The notes below the pieces were generated by a model. That model had not been told where the DNA came from, made no database searches, and worked only from the letters and a program-made list of their open reading frames with translations. The position numbers and the translations under genes were made by a program. Positions 57,120 to 64,000 of a stretch of 64,000 bases of DNA are shown here, one piece after another. Location of the stretch: NCBI GenBank assembly GCA_033060915.1, contig CM065387.1, forward strand, positions 34,987,001 through 35,051,000. Reading direction: 5' to 3'. Numbering within the stretch: the stretch's first letter is position 1; each line of letters starts with the position of its first letter. The DNA comes from Euryodendron excelsum (Eukaryota > Streptophyta > Magnoliopsida > Ericales > Pentaphylacaceae).

Positions 57120-59111
57120 TCAGGACTTCTGGTGACTTTCCTTTAGTTGAGTAGTTTTCTCATGTTTGTCCTCTTGGGATTTCATGACTAGATCTTCATC
57201 AGAAGTTTGCGACGACTTTTCCTTGGCTTCCTCTTTTTTGGCTTCCTCTTTGTCGATTTCTTCAAACAGGCTATCCAGATCACCTTCATTGAAGTCGAAG
57301 GGTGGGTTTGGCAGTTTCGGCTCATAGATGCCCCAGCCCATGTCCTCGTAATCGAAAGGCTCCTCATTTGGGCAAGCCTCGGCTTCAGCATATTTAGGGT
57401 GTAGGAATTCCTCTCCCCAACTGTCAATAGGTGCAGTATCATTGGGAATGTTTGCAACAGGTTCGTCCATGGGCTAGTCGAAAGGGTCCTGCTCTCCACT
57501 TGCATTGTAAAGATAGATGGGGCATGGTGGCAGTTCTTCCTCCCAATCGCTTTCTGTGTCTGACTCATCCTCAAAGTACTCTGCGGTTATGATGCCATCA
57601 GGATCTGCCTCATCTTCAGTGATGATGTTGACAGCAAGGTCTGGTAGGGGATTCGCCGTGACATTGGGTGTGGGGACCGCCTTTGTTTCTTGGGTGTTAA
57701 TGACCTTGTTGTTAATGAGGTCTTGAATCTTATGTTTCAAGAAGAAACAGGATTCTGTGTTATGCCCCTGTCCCCCAGAATGGTACTCGCAAGTAAGAGC
57801 AAGGTTGAAAGTTGGCGGCAATGGGCTTGGCAATGGCTGCGGAGGAATGGGGTTTGTATGCTTAGCCTTGAGGAGTTCATGATAGGCCTCTGTCTGGGTG
57901 CATGCCAAACGTGTGAACTCTCGGTTTCGTCGGTTGTTGTTCTTGTTGGGGTTGAAGTATGGTCGGGTTGCAGCAGGTCCAGTTGGGGGTGCTTGGGTCG
58001 CAACAACGGGGATATTGATGATGGGAGCAAGTGGTGAAGGTCGGGCTTGGTATTGGGGGTAATATGGTTATTGCTGTGTGGGTAGGATATCAGATACCTC
58101 TCCCTCTTTCTTGCCCGTGCCCCGAGTGGTTGCCACCTTCTTGGCCGCATTTGCAAATCCCTCACTTGTCTTGGCATAGGGATCGGTGATTCTGCCAGTT
58201 TTCAGTCCATTCTCGATCATTTCCCCTTACATTATCAATTCAGAAAAGCTTTTTCCGATGCTCAGACACAAACGCTCGTAGTACAGTCCTTGGAAGGTGT
58301 TCACAAATAGCTGCACATATTCTTTTTCTAACAATGGGGGGTTGACTTGAGCGGCTGCCTCCCTCCATCTCAGAGCGTAATTTTTTAAGCTCTCTTTCTC
58401 CCCTCAAGTCATCAGCATTAGGGCACACCGGTCCATGGTCAGATCACTATTATGGCGGTATTGGAAGGCTAGGACTAACTCATTCCAGGTAGTGATCTTC
58501 CTTAAATCTAACTGGGCGAACCATTGCAGCGCGGGCCCAATCAAGCTATGTTGGAACAATTGTATCAGAAGTTTAGGGTCATTCCCATGTCCGCTTAATG
58601 CCCCAGCATACAACCTCAAGTGTGCTACGGGGTCCCCGCTCCCGTCATACTTCTGAAAGTCGGGCATTTTGAACTTGAGCGGCCTTGGGTGGTCAGGGAA
58701 GAAGCAGAGTTCGTCATAAGCCATTCCACCGAAGGAGTCATGACCTTGGAGGCTGCACAGGGACTCCTCCAAGCCTTGTATTTTGAGATCGAGAGGGTTT
58801 GGGCCTTATTTCTTTGAAGTGGCAGTCAGCAAGATGGTTTCAGGGTTGTCCTCCTCCCCTTCCTCGATTTGTACTACTTTAGGGTTCTCCTTGCTCTTTG
58901 TTGTCCCGTCAGTTCGTAGGATGATCCTTGGTGGAATTGCTTCAGTTTCCTTAGGATAGGATGTGGATGCCAAAGGGTTCGTGACGGGCCCTTTGAAGGC
59001 CATTAGTTGTATGAGTTTGAATATCTCGTCTATCTTTGCCTTCATTTCATTCACTTCTTCACGTGTCACTGAACTGTTTTCTTGATCGGGAGTATTGCCT
59101 TCGCTCGACAT
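57120..59111 (-). pseudogene. Gag pseudogene of the Tat/Ogre-like element
   Basis: One continuous frame of 663 codons, broken only by five nonsense codons (58806-58808, 58404-58406, 58227-58229, 58068-58070 and 57474-57476) and no frameshift. Gag would form the cytoplasmic particle that packages the RNA. In order: an N-terminal helical part, a retrotransposon gag domain (about 58370-58670; DFQKYDGSGDPVAHLRLY, GPALQWFAQLD), GEMIENGLKTGRI, a proline-rich stretch, and the zinc knuckle CEYHSGGQGHNTESC (57747-57791) followed by LKHKIQDLINNKVI. That last pairing is characteristic of Tat/Ogre gag. The C-terminal 100 residues are highly acidic. No protease or RT follows. Confidence 0.85.
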
Positions 59112-60717
59112 CTGTGCGGTTATTTGTCAGGTACGGACTGGCGTTCGAAGGACGGGGGTCACTTGCGTTCCTCTTTTTCCCTTCTTTGGAGCAATGGTGA
59201 CCTACAATGCAAGCAGTCTTACCAAAGCTATGGCTAGTCTTTTGATGAGATGGGGGAAAGGAAAAGAAAACAAAGAAAAACAAAGCAAAAAGATTGCAAG
59301 TTAGGTTCTTGATTTGGAAAGGTTTTATGAGATGCGTATCCTAAGGATGCCCCTGCTTTTTGAGGGGAACTAAGCATGATGCTTTGGCTCATGTCTGGAG
59401 ATAAGGGGTTGCCCCTGCATGCAAATACCATACCTGCCCCTGTTCATTCATCTATTCGTAGATTCATTCATTCATTTGACAATGCGGACGATTTTATTAA
59501 GATGAATTGTTTTTGGTACATAGAATTTTCTCAAAAATACATAGAAACAGGGAGGGGGAACATTTTCCTTGGGACGTCCGCCTATTTCTACATTTACATT
59601 ATAGGATCCTATACTACTCTTGAGCCTCCGAATCTGCTTTGTCGGTAGGAGCCCTTGATTTGAATTGCTCTCTTGTCTTCTTGGCAACCTTATCTCCATG
59701 AGCGAAGAGGGATTAGGGCCCCTCTTTAAGAGATGACTTTGATGCAGGCCATGAATCTTTAGGGTCTCGTGGTACCCTTAGGAATTTTGGGGTTGGTTTA
59801 TTTTGAGCGAGAAGGTCTTTGGGCCTTTCTCTAGGGGTTGATTGGATGCATGAAGATGCATTGACTTGAGTTACTTTTGAGAACTGTTGTCTTGAAGTGA
59901 ATTCCGATGCATGAGCAATTATGATGCATGTACATGGAAGCAACAAGAATTGGATGGCATAACAGGGAATATTAAGCAAAATTTGTAAGGAAGAATAAAG
60001 CGGTCGCGCTTTCCTCGTTTATTTTGAAATTGACGCGCGTGTCCTAAATTTGGCAGAGGTTCGGCTATGCATGGGGTGCTAAATGAGCATGAGGTTGGGG
60101 GTTCACTAATGCTTCCTAAAAAGCTCGGTCCCCGAACCTTCAAACCTCCGGCGTCCACCCTCGAAAGGGTGAACTCCATCTTTGGTTGGTGGTTCGAGCG
60201 GGGAAACTATCAAGAGACCGTACGCTAAGAAACTGACACAGCATCCGCCCACAGTCAATATATTGTTCCCCCTTCTATCTAGAAGGGTAGTAACCGGGTA
60301 ATACATGTAAGATGCAAATGCAAGTGAGCGCACCGAGTGTGTGTGGAATTTTTGAAAAATGGAGGAAAGGACCCAACAACACACATCACATCCTGTCCAT
60401 TCATTCACATACATGACAACAAATAAGACATGAAACAAAATAAGAATGTGAACCAAGGTCCACCTACAAAAGAAAAATGCAAAGAGTTAGTAACTTTTCG
60501 ACAAACTCAATGCAAGGTAAAATAGATGACCAATGCAAGAACATAAATGTAAGCAATGGATGTAAGTGGTGACACTTATTTGAAAATCATTTTGAAAAAT
60601 AAAGTTTGTGTCGGAAACTTCAAAAATTTGAAGAGTGGATAAAACTGGACAAAGTAACCGGAGATTCTTAGTGAGTGAAGGGTAAAGAGACATGTTAATG
60701 GCCTAACCCTCTAAGTA
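59112..60717. other. 5' untranslated leader of the Tat/Ogre-like element
   Basis: Lies between the primer-binding site and gag, about 1.6 kb, as in other long-leader Tat elements. Short frames on both strands have no recognisable similarity. Confidence 0.5.
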
Positions 60718-60735
60718 TCCCCAGTAGAGTCGCCA
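60718..60735 (-). promoter_or_regulatory. Primer-binding site
   Basis: On the minus strand TGGCGACTCTACTGGGGA follows the 5' LTR end (CGCAACA) after two bases. From memory it resembles the tRNA-Arg-type primer sites of Tat/Ogre elements. The TGG start matches the CCA tail of a tRNA. Confidence 0.8.
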
Positions 60736-62109
60736 GCTGTTGCGCCCCCGTTTTTGGGTGTCCAAGGTCCTTTCGATTCGGAGACCTTAAAGCACGGAAC
60801 TCTGTCATTAGAACTCGTCCTCCTAGAAGGACAAGTGCGACTAGGTTTGAGAATTGATTTGACTAAGGGCTTTTTAGAAAAATAGGAATCGCCACCTAAC
60901 TTGATAAAGGTGTGTTAGGACACCTAAAACTAAGCGTTAATCCGAAGATTAAACTTAGAGTTTTTGAAAATGTTTTGTTTTTTTTTTTGAAAACTTCCTC
61001 AAGAGAGAGTTTTTAAGAAAATAGGTTGTGTGGCAACCTTTTGAAATGTTTAAGCCCTTTTTGAAAATAACTCCATTTTGGTCTTTCGAAAACAGGAATC
61101 TAAGATTCGGGGGTTGGTTACGTGTAGGAAAGATATCCTAAGATCATCACCCTACCCCGCCCTTTCGGTACCTACATGTCTAATCACCCTTTTGCTCACT
61201 CACTATAATAACCGGTTACAATTGTCCACTTAATATCCACTTTAGAACTTTTGAAAAAGGGATTTAGTCATCACTTTTTGGATAAATGATGCATGATGCA
61301 AGTTTTGGAAGAAGTTTGAAAATAATGAAGGTTTTGAAAGAGTTTGGAATAGAAACTTTGAATTGATCGAAATGTTTGAAAAAGGGATTGGGGTTGAAAT
61401 AAAAGTTATGACTGCACCATTTTAGGTTACCTACGTATCTCATTTGGCAAGAATTAGGTCATTCGTAGTTCGGGCAAGAGCCCGATGGAAAATAGGCGCA
61501 TTAGGGCATTTGGAAAGCTTGAAGACACATTGAGGTCTTTGAAAAAGTTTAAAACACTTTGAGGTCTTTGAAAGTTGAAAACTCTTTGTGGTATTGGAAA
61601 AGTTTAAGATACTTGGAGATCTTAGAAGTTTTGACTGGAAATTGGATGGTGGAGTGTTTTGAAAATGTTTTTGGATCCACTTAAGGAAGTTTTGGAAAAA
61701 TGCTTTGGCATGACTCAAGAGAACTTGAAAGTGTTTTTGAAATCTTGTTTTGAAAACCTTGGAGGCATGATTTTAGAATGTTTTGATGAATTAATTTTTA
61801 AAAGTGGTTTTTGAAAGTGGCTAAGGGTTTGGAATCTTAACATGGACAACCTTAGAGATTGTACTTTGATTTATCACTTGTCCTCGGAATCCCTAACCAT
61901 GAGAGGGCTAGGGACACCTTATGTTTGTGACCCTTTGAAAGCATTTTTGGGGATGTCTTGAAGATGAAATGTAAGAACATTTGAGGAGTTCATGGAGTTG
62001 TCTTTTTGAAATCATGAGAGTAAGGGGTTTTGGAAAAATAGGTTATGAGAATAGTTTGAAAATTGAATGATCATTTAGAGAAGGGTTCAAGAGTTGGAAC
62101 CTTGAAGTG

Positions 62110-62492
62110 TATCAACCTAGGTTGGGTTAGCCTAGAGTTAGGGGTGACCTAAGGTTAACTAACTTGGGTTAGGTTAACCTAGGGTTAAGATGACCTATGG
62201 TCAACTAACTAGGGTAGGGTTAATCTAAGGTGAGTAAACTAGGGTCAAGTTAACATAGGGTTGGACAACTAGGGTCAAGTTAACCTAGGGTTGGACAACT
62301 AGCGTTAAGTTAACCTAGGGTTGGACAACCAGGGTCAAGTTAACTTAGGGTTGGTCAACTAGGGTCAAGTTAAACTAGTGTCAAGTTAACCTAGGGTTGG
62401 ACAACTAGGGTCAAATTAACCTAAGGTTAGGCAACTAGGGTCAAGTTAACCTAGGGTTAGGTAAACTAGGGTCAAGTTAACCTAGGGTTGGA
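62110..62492. repeat. 30-bp minisatellite in the 5' LTR (long version)
   Basis: About nine units of ACTAGGGTCAAGTTAACC with variants, roughly three more than the partner LTR. This accounts for most of the length difference between the LTRs (TATA box 3159 bp from the LTR edge versus 3085 bp). Confidence 0.85.
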
Positions 62493-63896
62493 TTGGAAAA
62501 TGGTTTTGAAGTGTGGTTTGGTGTATTTTTGGAAAGAGTTTTGGAAACATAACATGATATGCAATGGACTTTGGTTGGTAATCTTTATAAAGATCATTTC
62601 CATGAAAATTTTGACTCTAGCAAAGAATATGGTTTATATGGTTGGTGATTGGAAACCATTCCAAGGAAGGTTTCCTTATGGCCATTATAACCAATATCTT
62701 GGCAAGAGTAATAGGGGTTAAAATTCAACATAATGATAGTGATTTTTGGAAGATCATTATTGACGCAAAGATGGAGAGAGTGCATTTTCAAAATCATTTT
62801 CGGAAGAGGGTTTTGAAAACCATTTTTCAAGGGAACCATTCCATCAAGAGAGGGCTCATATGGCCAATGAAAAGGGAGACCACTCAAGAGAGGGTTCCAT
62901 GGGGCCATTCCAATCCTTAAACTTGAGAGAATGGAAACCATAAAAATCAAAGGATTTGAACATCATTCTTAGGCGATCATAAGGAGATAAGGAGACCATT
63001 CTAACAATTTAGGGGTCCTATGGCCAATATAAAGGGAGACCACTCAAGAGAGGGTTCCATGGGGCCATTTTATCCACTAAATTTGAGAGGATGGAAACCT
63101 TGAAAATTAGGGAGTTTGAAAGCAACCTTTGTGCAAGTCGAAATGTAATGGTGCAAAAGTGTGAATTAGGGGGTTGCGAGGAATTTTTTAAGGCATGACT
63201 CCTAAAGTCTCATCCTAAACTTCAAGGGGCCAACTCTTGGAACAATTTTTAAAGGACATGTAGAACTTGGAAATGTCATAAAATTAAGAGCAATGCAAAC
63301 ATTGTGGAATATGGCAATAAACATAAAATGAAGCCAAGCATGCAAGACATGATCAAAATAATAATGTGCAAGGGGTCATAATTCACATACAAGGCTTTTA
63401 GGCTTCACCATACAAACAAGGGGCTCTTAGGCCATACCATCTTAAAGTAGGCTAGTGAGAGGTCCCCCTACACGGTGGCTCTCACTTGCTTTTCTCTAGG
63501 CATGATCTAGGAGCCCTCTTGGCTCAAGCAAGCAAGAAGGGGGGGTTAAAGATGGGATTAAAATAGAGAATAGCCTAAGTAGGCTAGGAGGGAGAAGAGA
63601 AGAGTGGGGGAGAGCACAAATGTAAAAGGGATACCACCTTTTGCCTTCAACACCCTTGTAATCTTCAATGGATGTCTTGATTGGAGCTTGAGTGACTTCA
63701 AGAAGGCTTGAGAGGCTTGAGTGGAGTGTATAAGTGTGTGTGAGGCTTTGTGTATGGAGTGTATAGGCTTTGGAGAGGTAGAATCTAACCTAAGTGTTGG
63801 AGAGGAGGAATATATGTAGAGATTCGAGTTTTTGGAGTTATTTCAGCAGAGTTTCGTATCAATTTCGGACCTGGAATATGCAAGGGGGGAGGCCTC

Positions 63897-63904
63897 TATT
63901 TATA
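63897..63904 (-). promoter_or_regulatory. TATA box of the 5' LTR
   Basis: GCCTATAAATAGAGG on the minus strand. Being in the 5' LTR, it would start the genomic RNA of the element near 63865, reading through gag and then antisense through the PMD gene. Confidence 0.7.
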
Positions 63905-64000
63905 GGCAATCTGGAACAGACCGTGCGCATGTGCCAAACTTTGGCCTTGAGCATGTAGGACATGCGCCGGTACTGTTCCACTGCTAGAATGACACGCGGC

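Larger units (their letters stand above)
45766..64000 (-). mobile_element. Non-autonomous Tat/Ogre-lineage retrotransposon with antisense PMD gene (runs off window)
   Basis: On the minus strand: 5' LTR (64000 to 60738, incomplete at the window edge), primer-binding site, gag pseudogene, spacer, then the PMD gene on the opposite strand, a polypurine tract and the 3' LTR (50658 to 45766). The internal region is about 10.1 kb. I could find no protease, RT, RNase H or integrase, so it would depend on a partner element. Gag features (CX2HX5HX4C knuckle followed by a KIQDLI motif) and the primer site point to the Tat/Ogre group. The LTRs are about 95% identical or better in stretches compared by eye. 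Confidence 0.8.
60738..64000 (-). mobile_element. 5' LTR of the Tat/Ogre-like element (cut by the window end)
   Basis: Starts on + as TGTTGCGCCCCCG and aligns with 45766 onwards. The first 245 bp differ at about 12 positions; later stretches look closer. It includes R-U5, the TATA box at 63897 and the first part of U3. The upstream remainder of U3 lies beyond the window. Confidence 0.85.

Noticed and set aside
62488..62950. Frames of about 75-120 residues repeated at 13916, 47544 and 62594
   Set aside because: They recur because they lie in the same LTR segment in three copies; each is in R-U5 and they have no known homology.
45766..64000. Reading the big element as + oriented because its longest frame is on +
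   Set aside because: The primer site, polypurine tract, LTR TATA boxes and gag all read on the minus strand; the PMD gene is antisense.

Overview
This window looks like nuclear DNA of a flowering plant, probably a eudicot. It is AT-rich, gene-poor and packed with nested transposable elements of plant-specific lineages (Athila and Tat/Ogre Ty3 retrotransposons, a plant L1, Helitrons, Mutator-like and PIF/Harbinger-type MITEs). The only ordinary host gene I can support is an intact, intronless TSPO (TspO/MBR membrane protein) gene at 192-785 on the + strand, with a TATA box at 71 and a 38-nt C run in its leader. Species cannot be named from the sequence.

Layout. 1-3800: TSPO, then AT-rich DNA with short repeats. 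3860-10265: a decayed L1-type LINE (ORF1 zinc knuckle, endonuclease, reverse transcriptase, zf-RVT) split by a 2-kb insertion. 10395-12286: a dispersed repeat, a PIF-type MITE with TTA duplications, and a Mutator-type MITE with an 11-bp target duplication, an empty-site paralogue at 30470 and a 119-bp near-pure C tract. 12287-21095: two long LTRs of one Tat/Ogre-like family in opposite orientation, the second joined to a remnant of its internal region. 21096-30261: the 3' half of an Athila element (integrase remnant, 3' LTR) interrupted by a 3.9-kb solo LTR with a perfect 5-bp duplication. 30525-39776: nested and tandem non-autonomous Helitrons, containing a 1.2-kb Mutator-like element. 39780-44850: MITEs, a long inverted repeat and an Athila-like LTR remnant. 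44851-64000: an LTR of the Tat family (+) interrupted by a second, nearly complete element (-) of the same family that runs off the window end.

The most interesting system is this last element (45766 to beyond 64000, minus strand). It has ~4.9-kb LTRs, a primer-binding site, a polypurine tract and a gag frame (59111 to 57120) with five nonsense codons. I found no protease, RT or integrase. On the opposite strand it carries an intact gene for a plant mobile domain (PMD) protein at 53009-54952, with its own TATA box, a 5'-UTR intron ending one base before the ATG, and a second intron of 96 bp. The PMD promoter carries CATG-type palindromes resembling those upstream of the TATA box in the element's LTRs. 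Gag and PMD are transcribed convergently. The layout suggests a non-autonomous retroelement whose best-preserved coding sequence is the antisense PMD gene.
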